This document shows, piece by piece, positions 8,292 to 17,163 of a stretch of DNA of 64,000 nt; positions within the stretch are counted from its first letter, which is position 1, and each line of letters begins with the position of its first letter. The translations under genes were made by a program, and so were the position numbers. Location: the NCBI RefSeq assembly GCF_965221945.1, contig NZ_OZ244925.1, positions 3,224,001-3,288,000 on the forward strand. The letters run 5' to 3'. Source of the stretch: Poriferisodalis sp965221945 (GTDB lineage: Bacteria; Actinomycetota; Acidimicrobiia; Acidimicrobiales; Poriferisodalaceae). Under the pieces are notes generated by a model. The model had not been told where the DNA came from. It was given only the letters and a program-made list of their open reading frames with translations, and ran no database searches.

Positions 8292-10904
8292 TCAGGAGGC
8301 TTGTAACAGCGGCAGTGCGTCTTCGGGGGCCTCCGAAGCGGCGGCGGCCGCCTGCCCAACCGTCCTCAGGCCAAATGAGCCCTCGACGTTGTCGACGACA
8401 ACCGTGTCGCCGCCGGCCAACGTGCCGTCGAGCAGGCCAGCCGCGAGCGGGTCGGTCAACTCGCGCTGGATCAGCCGTCGAAGCGGTCGGGCGCCGTAGG
8501 CGGGGTCGTACCCACGGCCCGACAGCAGCTCGGCCGCGGCTTTCGTCACTTGCAACGTGATCTCGCGATCGGCGAGGCGAGTGCGCAGGATCTCCAGTTG
8601 CAGTTCGGCAATGGCAGCCACATCGCGGCGGCTGAGCGCATCGAATCGCAGAATCTCGTCGACGCGATTGATGAACTCCGGGGCGAAGAACTCGGCGGGG
8701 TCGACTGCCAGGTTCGAGGTCATGATGAGCACCACGTTGGAGAAGTCCACGGTGCGGCCTTGACCGTCGGTGAGCCGCCCATCGTCGAGCACCTGCAGCA
8801 GCACGCCGAACACATCGGCATGCGCTTTCTCGATTTCATCGAGCAGGACCACCGAATAGGGGCGGCGCCGTACCGCCTCGGTCAGCTGGCCGCCGTCGTC
8901 ATGGCCGATGTAGCCGGGCGGCGCGCCGATCAGTCGGCTCACAGAGTGCCGTTCGAGGTACTCGGACATGTCGATACGGATCATCGCACGCTCGTCGTCG
9001 AACAGTGCCTCGGCCAGCGCTCGCGCCAGCTCGGTCTTCCCGACGCCGGTCGGGCCCAGGAACAGGAAACTGCCGATGGGCCGATCCGGTTCGCTCAGCC
9101 CGGCGCGGCTGCGGCGGATGGCGTTCGAGACTGCGGCGACTGCATGGCGCTGGCCCACGACCCGGCCGGCGAGCGTGGATTCGAGGTGAGTCAGCCTGTG
9201 CGCCTCGCCTTCGAGCAGCCGGCTGGTGGCGACGCCGGTCCAGCGCGAGACGACCTCGGCAATGTCGCTCGCGTCCACTTCTTCGCGCAGGATTCGCTTT
9301 TCGGCCTGCAGCCGTGCGAGCTCGTCGGCGGCCTCGTCGAGCCGGCGATTCACTTCGGGCAGCTGACCGAAACGGATCTCCGCCGCCCGTTCGAGGTTGG
9401 TTTCGCGATCCACCTGGGCAGCGAGCGACTCCGCCTCGGATTTCAGCGCGCGGATCTCGCCGATGGCTTCCTTTTCTGCCTGCCAGTGCGCCTTGAGCGC
9501 AGCCACCCGCTCGCGCTCAGATGCCAGCTCCTCCGCAATGTCGTTTCTGCGCTGGTTGTCGCGGCGCCGGGCGCCGCCGGGCTGGTCCGACTTCTCATCG
9601 CCGCTCAACGCCAGCTCTTCGATTTCCAGCTGACGGATGCGCCGCTCGCACACGTCGATTTCGAGCGGCACCGAGTCGATCTCGATGCGCAAGCGGCTGG
9701 CGGCCTCGTCCATGAGGTCGATTGCCTTGTCGGGAAGGAAACGCTCCCGCAGGTATCGATCCGACAGGGCGACCGCCGCTACCAGCGCTGCATCGGTGAT
9801 GCGCACACCGTGGTACACCTCGTAGCGCTCCTTCAGCCCACGCAGGATCGCCACTGCGTCGGTCACCGACGGTTCGCCCACGTAGACGGGCGCGAAGCGC
9901 CGCTCAAGTGCCGCGTCATCCTCAATGTGCTGGCGGTACTCGTCGAGCGTCGTCGCGCCGACAAGACGCAGCTGGCCGCGCGCCAGCATGGGCTTTGCCA
10001 TGTTGGCGGCGTCGAGCGAGCTGTCGCCGCCGGCGCCGGCGCCCACCAGCGTGTGCACTTCGTCGAGGAACGTGATGATCTCACCGTCGGATTCGACGAT
10101 CTCGTTGAGCACGGCTTCGAGCCGTTCCTCGAACTCGCCGCGGTACTTGGCCCCCGCCACTATGGCGGCCAGATCGAGGGCCACGACCCGCTTGTCTCGC
10201 AAACCCTCGGGCACGTCGCCTTCGGCGATGCGACGGGCCAAACCCTCCACGATGGCCGTCTTGCCGACGCCCGACTCGCCGATGAGCACTGGGTTGTTCT
10301 TGGTGCGCCTCGACAGCACCCCGATGACCCGGCGGATCTCGTCGTCGCGACCGATGACCGGATCGAGCTTGTCGTCGCGAGCATCTGCGGTGAGGTCGCG
10401 CCCGAACCGCTCGAGCGCGGCATAGGAATTCTCGGGAGTCGGCGACGTCATCCGCGTGCTGCCGCGCAACTCGCCGACCAGGTTCGCCAGCACGTCACGA
10501 TCTGCTTCGAGATCGTCAGCGAGCGCCAGCAACAGGTGCTCGGTGGACAGGTAGTCGTCGCCCATCTGGGCGCGTTCCGCGTCGGCTGCCTGCAGCGTCT
10601 CAGTCAGCTCGCGGGCAAGTCCGGGCGGCGACTGCGGCTGCGTGCTGAAGCTGCGCGGCAGACGCCCGAGCGCCTCGGTCGCACGGGCACGCACGGCGAC
10701 CGGCTCGATGCCGGCGCGGGTGAGCAACGGGAGCACCAGGCCTTTGGGTTGAGAGACCAGAGCTGCCATCAGGTGTGCGCTCGTGACCTCCGGGTGGCCC
10801 TGGCTCTGTGCGCTAGCAACTGCGCCAGCCAGTGCCTCCTGGCACTTGTGCGTCAGCGGGCTGGACGGCAGAGGGCGGTTACGAGGATCTGCGTCGTGAT
10901 TCAT
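8292..10904 (-). CDS. clpB: ATP-dependent disaggregase ClpB
   Basis: Hexameric AAA+ chaperone that rescues aggregated proteins with DnaK. The 870-residue protein has an N-terminal double Clp repeat (about 15-150), AAA domain 1 with Walker A GESGVGKT and Walker B ITFLDEVHT, a coiled-coil middle domain rich in Arg and Glu (about 400-535), and AAA domain 2 with GPTGVGKT and VVLLDEIEKAH. ATG 10904 is the start. It lies downstream of dnaK-grpE-dnaJ-hspR on the same strand but has its own upstream region with an element shared with dnaK, consistent with HspR control. Confidence 0.96.
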   Translation of the reverse strand: MNHDADPRNRPLPSSPLTHKCQEALAGAVASAQSQGHPEVTSAHLMAALVSQPKGLVLPLLTRAGIEPVAVRARATEALGRLPRSFSTQPQSPPGLARELTETLQAADAERAQMGDDYLSTEHLLLALADDLEADRDVLANLVGELRGSTRMTSPTPENSYAALERFGRDLTADARDDKLDPVIGRDDEIRRVIGVLSRRTKNNPVLIGESGVGKTAIVEGLARRIAEGDVPEGLRDKRVVALDLAAIVAGAKYRGEFEERLEAVLNEIVESDGEIITFLDEVHTLVGAGAGGDSSLDAANMAKPMLARGQLRLVGATTLDEYRQHIEDDAALERRFAPVYVGEPSVTDAVAILRGLKERYEVYHGVRITDAALVAAVALSDRYLRERFLPDKAIDLMDEAASRLRIEIDSVPLEIDVCERRIRQLEIEELALSGDEKSDQPGGARRRDNQRRNDIAEELASERERVAALKAHWQAEKEAIGEIRALKSEAESLAAQVDRETNLERAAEIRFGQLPEVNRRLDEAADELARLQAEKRILREEVDASDIAEVVSRWTGVATSRLLEGEAHRLTHLESTLAGRVVGQRHAVAAVSNAIRRSRAGLSEPDRPIGSFLFLGPTGVGKTELARALAEALFDDERAMIRIDMSEYLERHSVSRLIGAPPGYIGHDDGGQLTEAVRRRPYSVVLLDEIEKAHADVFGVLLQVLDDGRLTDGQGRTVDFSNVVLIMTSNLAVDPAEFFAPEFINRVDEILRFDALSRRDVAAIAELQLEILRTRLADREITLQVTKAAAELLSGRGYDPAYGARPLRRLIQRELTDPLAAGLLDGTLAGGDTVVVDNVEGSFGLRTVGQAAAAASEAPEDALPLLQAS

Positions 10905-10920
10905 GAGTCCTAGACTAGCA

Positions 10921-10963
10921 GATTAATTGATATTAATCCACTCAACTTTGTTGACTCGGCAAG
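10921..10963 (-). promoter_or_regulatory. clpB upstream region with inverted repeats and element shared with dnaK
   Basis: Directly upstream of clpB are a perfect 7-base inverted repeat GATTAAT-TGAT-ATTAATC (10921-10938), a second inverted repeat ACTCAAC-TTT-GTTGACT (10940-10956, imperfect at one end) and GTTGACTCGGCAAG (10950-10963). The last recurs with a one-base insertion before dnaK (15065-15079). HspR operators (HAIR) have the form CTTGAGT-N7-ACTCAAG, and the half-site ACTCAAC is one base off. The stretch is also much richer in A+T than its flanks, so it probably holds the clpB promoter. Confidence 0.5.
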
Positions 10964-10993
10964 TGATACATCGGGGAAAGCTCCGGTGCAGCC

Positions 10994-11428
10994 TCAGGTG
11001 GATGCGGCCGGCCCCGGACCGGGTCGCCGGATGAGATCGGTCGGCGGCAGCGGCACCAGGTCACGCCGGTAATGGCGGTGTGTCTCGGCCACGAGGGCCG
11101 CTGTCTCGGCTTGAGCTTCGGCCAGCCGGCGTTCCAGCAACGCCACACGCTCCTCCAGCTCCAGCACTCGCTTGACACCAGCCAGGTTGAGACCCTCGCT
11201 GGTGAGCTGGCTGATGCGGTCGAGCATGGCGATATCGCGGTCGCTGTAGCGGCGGCTGCCGCCCGAGGTGCGCGCCGGCGCCAGCAGACCCTTTCGTTCG
11301 TAGATCCGCAGCGTCTGAGCATGCACCCCGGCGAGCTCGGCCGCTACCGAGATGACGTACAGCGCCCGGTTGCGTTCCGATGCCGATGGCTTGCGGCTTG
11401 GTTGGTTGGGGCGGGGTTGGTTGCTCAT
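10994..11428 (-). CDS. hspR: Heat-shock repressor HspR, MerR family
   Basis: A 144-residue MerR-type regulator: winged helix with YVISVAAELAGVHAQTLRIY and ERKGLLAPARTSGGSRRYSD, then a coiled-coil dimerisation helix (about 85-120). Actinobacterial HspR represses dnaK and clpB operons, with DnaK as co-repressor. ATG 11428 is preceded by AAGGAAAG at proper spacing; the open frame upstream is a dnaJ shadow. It lies 25 bases after dnaJ, the usual fourth place in the dnaK-grpE-dnaJ-hspR operon. Confidence 0.93.
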   Translation of the reverse strand: MSNQPRPNQPSRKPSASERNRALYVISVAAELAGVHAQTLRIYERKGLLAPARTSGGSRRYSDRDIAMLDRISQLTSEGLNLAGVKRVLELEERVALLERRLAEAQAETAALVAETHRHYRRDLVPLPPTDLIRRPGPGPAAST

Positions 11429-11453
11429 GGCAGCTTTCCTTGAGGCCTGAGTC

Positions 11454-12521
11454 CTACGGCGTGACTCCTGCGGTATCGGAGTTCGTGTCGGTCGTCCCAG
11501 CAGCGTTGCTGTCGCCGCTGGCGACGTGACTGTTGGAGCGGTTGGCTGACGGCTCGCCATCTGCGAGCGTGGCCGGTGCCGGATCCGCATTGCGCTGACG
11601 CCGGCCCGAGGCTCCCTCAAAGTCGGTGACGTCGCGCAGCGCCTCGACGGCAGCCTGCTCGGCGCCAGACAGCTTCGTCGGCACGGCGATCTCGACGCTC
11701 ACCAGCAGATCGCCGGTGCCACGGCGCGTCTTGACGCCGCGGCCGCGCACCCGGAAGGTCTTTCCCGACGGTGTCCCCGGCGGGATGCGCAACGTGACCG
11801 AGTCTCCGCTGAAATCCAGCACTCGCACGTCCGCGCCGAACACTGCTTCTGGAAAAGTTATCGGCACGCTGACGGTCAAGTTGCGACCGTCCCGGTCGAA
11901 ATCGGCATCGGGCGCGACGTCGACGATCACGAAGAGATCGCCATTCGGTCCGCCGCCTGAACCCGGCGACCCATTGCCGGCCAGCCGGATCCTGTCGCCA
12001 TCGTCGACGCCGGCAGGGATGCGTACCTTCACCTTGCGCATGCCGCCCGACGACGAGTCCGGCACGGCGACCTCGGTGATCGCGCCTTCGACTGCGTCGC
12101 GGAACGAGACGCCAACGCGCGTCTCAAGATCCTGTCCCCGCATCGGCATCGGTCCGCCGCGGCCCGTTCGCCCGCGGCCGTCGCCGAACAGGTGGCCGAA
12201 GATGCCGCCCAGGTCGCCCAAGTCCTCGATTCGGATGCTGAAGCCGCCGGGCCCCGATGCGAAGCCGCCCATCTGGGGACCGAACCCTGCGGGACCCATG
12301 CGACGGGCCTCGTCGTAGGCGGCCCGCTTCGAGGAGTCCCCGATGACGTCGTACGCCGCGGAGATCTGCTTGAAGCGCTCTTCGTCGCCATCGCTCGAAT
12401 CAGGGTGGTGCTTGCGTGCGAGCTTCCGGTAGGCCTTGGTGATGTCCTTATCCGACGCATCAGGCGAAACTCCCAAGAGCGCGTAGTAGTCGGTCTCGAA
12501 CCACTCGCGTCGTGGGTCCAT
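11454..12521 (-). CDS. dnaJ: DnaJ-type co-chaperone without zinc finger
   Basis: A 355-residue J-domain protein that stimulates DnaK ATPase. The J domain (about 9-75) contains the HPD motif at 39-41; a Gly/Phe/Met-rich linker follows (76-125), then the two beta-sandwich substrate-binding domains. The four CxxCxGxG repeats of type I DnaJ are absent, so it is a type II (CbpA/DnaJ2-like) protein, unusual for the sole DnaJ of a dnaK operon. The C-terminal 50 residues are a Ser/Thr/Asn/Ala-rich tail. It starts ten bases after grpE. Confidence 0.92.
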   Translation of the reverse strand: MDPRREWFETDYYALLGVSPDASDKDITKAYRKLARKHHPDSSDGDEERFKQISAAYDVIGDSSKRAAYDEARRMGPAGFGPQMGGFASGPGGFSIRIEDLGDLGGIFGHLFGDGRGRTGRGGPMPMRGQDLETRVGVSFRDAVEGAITEVAVPDSSSGGMRKVKVRIPAGVDDGDRIRLAGNGSPGSGGGPNGDLFVIVDVAPDADFDRDGRNLTVSVPITFPEAVFGADVRVLDFSGDSVTLRIPPGTPSGKTFRVRGRGVKTRRGTGDLLVSVEIAVPTKLSGAEQAAVEALRDVTDFEGASGRRQRNADPAPATLADGEPSANRSNSHVASGDSNAAGTTDTNSDTAGVTP

Positions 12522-12530
12522 CGTCGTTCC

Positions 12531-13193
12531 CTACGCCGTGCGCACCTTGACCATGGCGGCACGCAGCACGCGACCGTCGAAACGGAACCCGCTGCGCAAC
12601 TCCTCGGTCACTACCTGGTAGTGGTCGTTGCGATCGTCGGATGCGGTCGGATCCGCACCATCGGGCCCCGCTGTCTCGCCGGATGTCTCGCCATTGCCGG
12701 AGCCGTCCTCGTCGGGATCAGGATCTGGGTCGGGTGCCACCTCGATGGTCACGGCCTCATGCTGGGTGGGATCGAACGGCTCCCCGACTGCATCGATGCG
12801 TTCGAGACCTGCCTTGCCCAAAGCCACCATGAGCGCCTGACCCACGGCTGCCACTTCGCTGTGGCCCTGCGCGGTGGCCGCGGCGCACCCGTCGAGCACT
12901 GGCAGCAGCGATTCGACCAGACGACTGACTCCAGCAGACACCTGTTGGCGTCGCTCTGCTTCGACCCGTCGTCGGAAGTTCTGGAACTCCGCTCGCTGGC
13001 GTTGCAGCTGATCCAGATAGTCGTTGCGCTCAGCCGTCGCGGCCTCGAGCTGGGCAGCCAAATCGGGGGCCTCCGCATCGATGCGCGCGGGCTCATCGGC
13101 AACGTCATCGTTCGGCATCTCGTGCTCGCTGCCGTCAAGATGCGGCGCGGGCTCATCGGCGGCCGGAACCGGCTGGGACGTTGAGGGGCTCAC
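12531..13193 (-). CDS. grpE: Nucleotide exchange factor GrpE
   Basis: GrpE exchanges ADP for ATP on DnaK. The protein has an acidic disordered N-terminus, a long coiled coil (about 45-95, with QRQRAEFQNFRRRVEAE) and the C-terminal beta domain ending ELRSGFRFDGRVLRAAMVKV. An unusual acidic insert of about 45 residues with PDPDPDPDEDGSGNG and Gly/Thr/Asp runs interrupts the C-terminal domain (about 150-195), making it longer (220 residues) than most. GTG 13193 overlaps the dnaK stop by four bases (GTGA). Confidence 0.92.
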   Translation of the reverse strand: MSPSTSQPVPAADEPAPHLDGSEHEMPNDDVADEPARIDAEAPDLAAQLEAATAERNDYLDQLQRQRAEFQNFRRRVEAERRQQVSAGVSRLVESLLPVLDGCAAATAQGHSEVAAVGQALMVALGKAGLERIDAVGEPFDPTQHEAVTIEVAPDPDPDPDEDGSGNGETSGETAGPDGADPTASDDRNDHYQVVTEELRSGFRFDGRVLRAAMVKVRTA

Positions 13194-15007
13194 TTCTCCT
13201 CGTCAACGATCTCCGCGTCAACGACATCGTCGTCGGATCCGGCACCGTCAGCGCCCCCAGAGGCGGTCGCGGCCGCCGCCTCGTACAGCTTCTGGCTGAA
13301 GGCGCCGCTGGCGGCAGCAAGCGTCTCGGTTGCCGACCGGATCGCGTCGAGGTCGTCGCTCTCCAGCACCTCGTTGGCAGCCGCCAGAGCGGACTCCACT
13401 GGTTCTTTGTCCTGCGCAGCAATGCTGTCACCTTGCTCATCGAGCAGCTTGCGGGTCTGGTACACGAGCGTGTCCGCGTTGTTGCGCACCTCGGCCTCTT
13501 CACGTCGGCGAGCGTCCTCGGCGGCATGCGCTTCGGCGTCGGACACCATCCGCTCAATCTCGTCGGGCGACATGGCCGACTGCCCAGTGATGGTGATCGA
13601 CTGCTCCTTGCTGGTTGCGCTGTCCTTCGCAGAGACGTGGACAATGCCGTTCGCATCAATGTCGAATGCCACCTCGATCTGCGGCACGCCCCGCGGTGCC
13701 GGCGGCAGGCCCACCAGCTGGAACTTGCCCAGCGTCTTGTTGCCCGCGGCCATCTCCCGCTCGCCCTGCAACACGTGGATCTCCACCGACGGCTGGCCGT
13801 CTTCGGCGGTGGTGAACATCTCCGACCGGCGCGTGGGGATTGTGGTGTTGCGCTCGATGAGCCGCGTCATCACACCGCCCTTGGTCTCGATGCCGAGGCT
13901 CAGCGGCGTGACGTCGAGCAGCAGAACGTCAGTGACCTCGCCCTTCAGCACCCCGGCCTGGATCGCTGCGCCAACCGAGACCACCTCGTCGGGGTTCACG
14001 CCCTTGTGGGGCTCGCGGCCAGTGAGCTCAGTCACCAGCTTCTGCACGGCAGGCATGCGCGTGGAGCCGCCCACCAGGATCACGTGGTCGATGTCGGTCT
14101 TTGCGAGGCCTGCGTCGGTGATGGCCTGCTCGAACGGCGACCGGCAGCGCTTCAGCAGGTCGAAGGTCAGCTCTTCGAACTTGGCTCGGGTCAGCTCGTA
14201 ATCGAGATGGAGCGGACCGCTGTCGGTTGCAGTGATGAACGGCAGGTTGATCTGGGTGGTCTGCTTGGACGACAAGTCCTTCTTGGCCTGCTCGGCCGCC
14301 TCCCGCAGCCGCTGGCATGCCATGGCATCGGTGCTCAGGTCGACTCCGTGATCGCCCTTGAACGACGCCACCAGCCACGCCACCACCGCAGTGTCCCAGT
14401 CGTCGCCGCCGAGGTGGGTGTCGCCCGCGGTGGACTTCACCTCGAAGACGCCGTCGCCGATCTCCAGCACTGAGACGTCGAAGGTGCCGCCCCCGAGGTC
14501 GAACACCAGGATCGTCTGGTCGTCGGTCTCCTTGTCGAGGCCGTACGCCAGCGCGGCAGCCGTGGGCTCGTTGATGATGCGCAGTACGTAGAGCCCGGCG
14601 ATCTTGCCGGCCTCGGTGGTGGCGGTCCGCTGCGCGTCGTCGAAGTACGCCGGTACGGTGATCACCGCCTCGGTCACGGTGTCGCCGAGGTATTGCTCGG
14701 CGTCGAGCTTCAGCTTCTGCAGTACGCGCGCCGAGATCTCTTGCGGCGTGTAGTTCTTGTCATCGATGTTCTTGCCCCAGGTGGTGCCCATGTGCCGCTT
14801 GACCGAGGCAACGGTCCGGTCGGGGTTCGTGACCGCCTGCCGCTTGGCGACCTCGCCGGTCAATACCTCGCCGTTGCGGGCAAAGGCCACAACGGATGGC
14901 GTCGTGCGATCACCCTCGGCGTTGGCGATGACGGCAGGCTCGCCGCCCTCCATCGCAGCCACCACCGAGTTCGTGGTTCCCAGGTCGATTCCGACAGCCT
15001 TGGGCAT
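13190..15007 (-). CDS. dnaK: Molecular chaperone DnaK (Hsp70)
   Basis: A 605-residue Hsp70. The ATPase domain shows GIDLGTTNSVVA, IINEPTAAALAYG, ILVFDLGGGTFDVSVLE and VILVGGSTRMPAV; the substrate-binding domain has the TPLSLGIETKGG start, and the C-terminus is an acidic Ala/Asp/Glu tail ending DAEIVDEEK. It opens the heat-shock operon, overlapping grpE by four bases. The upstream region carries a HAIR-like half-site and an element shared with clpB. Confidence 0.97.
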   Translation of the reverse strand: MPKAVGIDLGTTNSVVAAMEGGEPAVIANAEGDRTTPSVVAFARNGEVLTGEVAKRQAVTNPDRTVASVKRHMGTTWGKNIDDKNYTPQEISARVLQKLKLDAEQYLGDTVTEAVITVPAYFDDAQRTATTEAGKIAGLYVLRIINEPTAAALAYGLDKETDDQTILVFDLGGGTFDVSVLEIGDGVFEVKSTAGDTHLGGDDWDTAVVAWLVASFKGDHGVDLSTDAMACQRLREAAEQAKKDLSSKQTTQINLPFITATDSGPLHLDYELTRAKFEELTFDLLKRCRSPFEQAITDAGLAKTDIDHVILVGGSTRMPAVQKLVTELTGREPHKGVNPDEVVSVGAAIQAGVLKGEVTDVLLLDVTPLSLGIETKGGVMTRLIERNTTIPTRRSEMFTTAEDGQPSVEIHVLQGEREMAAGNKTLGKFQLVGLPPAPRGVPQIEVAFDIDANGIVHVSAKDSATSKEQSITITGQSAMSPDEIERMVSDAEAHAAEDARRREEAEVRNNADTLVYQTRKLLDEQGDSIAAQDKEPVESALAAANEVLESDDLDAIRSATETLAAASGAFSQKLYEAAAATASGGADGAGSDDDVVDAEIVDEEK

Positions 15008-15064
15008 CGTTGTGCCTTTCGTAATGAGTCATCCCAGCGCCGGTTCGGGCCGGAATATCGATAA

Positions 15065-15093
15065 GTTGACTACGGCAAGCATATAACTTGAGT
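15065..15093 (-). promoter_or_regulatory. dnaK upstream element shared with clpB, HAIR-like half-site
   Basis: GTTGACTACGGCAAG at 15065-15079 matches the clpB upstream element except for one inserted base, and CTTGAGT at 15087-15093 is a perfect half of the HspR operator. Read on the dnaK strand the order is ACTCAAG, a TATATG-like stretch, then CTTGCCGTAGTCAAC. This sits 58-86 bases before the dnaK start. HspR control is the expected mode for this operon type, but the full CTTGAGT-N7-ACTCAAG palindrome is not present, so binding is an inference. Confidence 0.45.
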
Positions 15094-15208
15094 GTACCAT
15101 TAGCAACTTCCTTAAGTGACGCTTTGGACCTGGGGCTCCCGAAGGCTGCCGAGGAGCGTCGCGTCAGGGCATTTCCCTGGACACGGCTGCGGGCTACCGT
15201 GCACGCCC

Positions 15209-15973
15209 ATGGCATCGGCACCCGGCGAACCCGTCGATCAGCACGCCTCACGCGGACCGGGCGCCCTCACGCACACGCTCGTGCTCGTGCGCCACGGCCA
15301 GAGCGCTTGGAACCTCGAGAACCGCTTTACCGGCTGGTGGGATGTCGGTTTGACCGACGAAGGCCAGGCCGAGGCTTGCGCCGCCGGTGCCGCGCTCGCG
15401 TCAGCTGGCATCGAGCCCGACGTCGTCCACACATCGCTCTTGCGGCGCGCCATCCAGACCGCCAATACGACGCTCGACGTGATGGGCCGAGGCTGGCTGC
15501 CGGTACGTCGTCATTGGCGCCTGAATGAGCGGCACTACGGAGCGCTCACGGGGCTGAACAAGTCAGAGATGGCGACTCGGCATGGCGCCGACCAAGTCCA
15601 TCTCTGGCGCCGCAGTTACGACGTGCCTCCCCCGCCGATGCCCGCCGGCCATGAATTCGATGTCGCCGGCGACCCGCGCTACGCAGGCTTGGCTGCGGGC
15701 GACGTGCCGCGCACCGAGTGCCTCGCCGACGTCGTGAAGCGGTTGCTGCCCTACTGGTACGACGGCATCGCCCCCGACCTGCAGTCGGGACACACCGTGC
15801 TCGTGGCCGCCCATGGCAACAGCCTGCGGGCTCTGGTCAAGCACCTCGACGGGATCGGCGACGCCGAGATCGCCGAACTCAACATCCCAACCGGGGTTCC
15901 TCTGGTGTACGAACTCGGCGCCGACCTCAAGGTCACGACAGTGTGCTCGGTCGAAGACCGCTACCTGCGCTAA
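15209..15973 (+). CDS. gpmA: 2,3-bisphosphoglycerate-dependent phosphoglycerate mutase
   Basis: Glycolytic enzyme that interconverts 2- and 3-phosphoglycerate. The 254-residue protein has LVLVRHGQSAWNLENRFTGW with the phosphohistidine, RLNERHYGALTGLNK, and VLVAAHGNSLRALVKH with the second catalytic His. ATG 15209 gives a short 20-residue extension before the catalytic domain; an open frame reaches further upstream, but the extra residues look non-coding. It is divergent from dnaK and convergent with the PII gene. Confidence 0.95.
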   Translation: MASAPGEPVDQHASRGPGALTHTLVLVRHGQSAWNLENRFTGWWDVGLTDEGQAEACAAGAALASAGIEPDVVHTSLLRRAIQTANTTLDVMGRGWLPVRRHWRLNERHYGALTGLNKSEMATRHGADQVHLWRRSYDVPPPPMPAGHEFDVAGDPRYAGLAAGDVPRTECLADVVKRLLPYWYDGIAPDLQSGHTVLVAAHGNSLRALVKHLDGIGDAEIAELNIPTGVPLVYELGADLKVTTVCSVEDRYLR

Positions 15974-15998
15974 GCGGCAACGTCCCCAGTTATCACCG

Positions 15999-16352
15999 CT
16001 AGAGGGCGTCGATGCCCCGTTCACCGGTGCGAATGCGCACGACCCCGTTCACCGAGGTGACCCACACTTTGCCGTCGCCGATGCGCTCGGTACGGGTGGA
16101 TTCCACGATGGCATCCACGACCCGCTCCGCCAGTTCGGTGGCAACAAGCACCTCGATCCGAACTTTCGGAATGAAGTCGACGTGGTACTCGGTGCCCCGA
16201 TAGGTCTCGGTGTGCCCGCCCTGACGGCCGAAACCCCGTACTTCTGATGCCGTAAGTCCTGTGATGTCGAGATCCCGAAGTGCCTCGAGCACCATCTCCA
16301 GACGGTGCGGCTTGATGACTGCCGTCACCATTGCGACCGACGCCTCAACCAT
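15999..16352 (-). CDS. glnB: Nitrogen regulatory PII protein (GlnB/GlnK type)
   Basis: Small trimeric signal protein that senses ATP/ADP and 2-oxoglutarate. The core starts MVTAVIKPHRLE, has TEVRGFGRQGGH-like T-loop residues with the Tyr of RGTEYHVDFIPK (the modification site in relatives) and ends GDGKVWVTSVNGVVRIRTGE. ATG 16352 has GGGAGGG just before it; ATG 16331 is the alternative start and matches the usual family N-terminus. It stands alone, with no amtB or glnD beside it. Confidence 0.92.
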   Translation of the reverse strand: MVEASVAMVTAVIKPHRLEMVLEALRDLDITGLTASEVRGFGRQGGHTETYRGTEYHVDFIPKVRIEVLVATELAERVVDAIVESTRTERIGDGKVWVTSVNGVVRIRTGERGIDAL

Positions 16353-16627
16353 TGGCCCTCCCGACTGCGCCCTTCGGTTGGGCCGTCTACCCCAAGGGTC
16401 GCACGCCGCGTGCCCGATTGCACGCAACCTGTTCAACAGCCCGCATGCGCAAGCAATCCCCAACGTCAGACCCGATACCAACCAGAATCGTGGCGAGGCT
16501 TTCCTTTGAACTTGGGACGCAAGCGCTAACCTCTGGCGCGTCGTGGGGGCCGGGCGAGTGCTACGGTCCGGCGCTTGCAGGGCCTAAGGGTCCTGGCGCA
16601 ATCGGCCACTCTGGCAAGGAGCGGGAT

Positions 16628-17059
16628 ATGTCTGTGGCGAATCGTGTGGAGAGTCTGCGTGAGATCGATCTGTTCTCCGACTGCAGCAAGAAGGAACTCC
16701 AGCACATCGCACGTGCCGCCGAGCAGGTCGACTACACCGCCGGCGACAACATTGTCGAGGAGGGCAGCGGCGGTGCCGCTGCCAGCTATGCCTACGTAAT
16801 CGTGCACGGCACCGCTGTGGTTCGCCGCAACGGTCGGAAGGTTGCCGAGATTGGCGAAGGCGAGACCATCGGAGAGATGGCGCTGTTCGACGACGGTCCG
16901 CGCACTGCATCGGTAGTGGCTGCCACCGACATGGAGACGATCATGCTGTCGCGCCGAGCGCTGAAGGGCATCATCGACAGCGCCCCGTCGGTTGCGCACA
17001 AGCTGCTGTCGGAGCTCGCTGCCCGCCTGCGCAAGGCAAACCGCAAACTCTACGGCTGA
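16628..17059 (+). CDS. Cyclic nucleotide-binding domain protein
   Basis: A 143-residue protein made almost entirely of one cNMP-binding (CRP-type) beta-barrel: LREIDLFSDCSKKELQHIA, then IVEEGSGG, and the phosphate-binding cassette IGEGETIGEMALFDDGPRTA with conserved Glu and Arg. The C-terminal helix region ends RLRKANRKLYG; no helix-turn-helix follows, so it is not a complete CRP-like transcription factor. AAGGAG at 16616-16621 decides for ATG 16628. It may act as a stand-alone sensor; the partner is unknown. Confidence 0.85.
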   Translation: MSVANRVESLREIDLFSDCSKKELQHIARAAEQVDYTAGDNIVEEGSGGAAASYAYVIVHGTAVVRRNGRKVAEIGEGETIGEMALFDDGPRTASVVAATDMETIMLSRRALKGIIDSAPSVAHKLLSELAARLRKANRKLYG

Positions 17060-17163
17060 GCCGCCCCAGTATTCACAGCGTTCTTGCGGCCTCGTGAGTT
17101 CTTCGACGCCGCAGGCGTCTATGGCTCCCGGTACCCGCGGGGACGTCAACTAGCTTCGCCAGT

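Noticed and set aside
8550..10913. A 787-codon open frame on the plus strand
   Set aside because: It is antisense to clpB, whose motifs are unmistakable; long antisense frames are expected in high-GC DNA. The same applies to those over purB, purD, dnaK, gyrA and the MFS gene.
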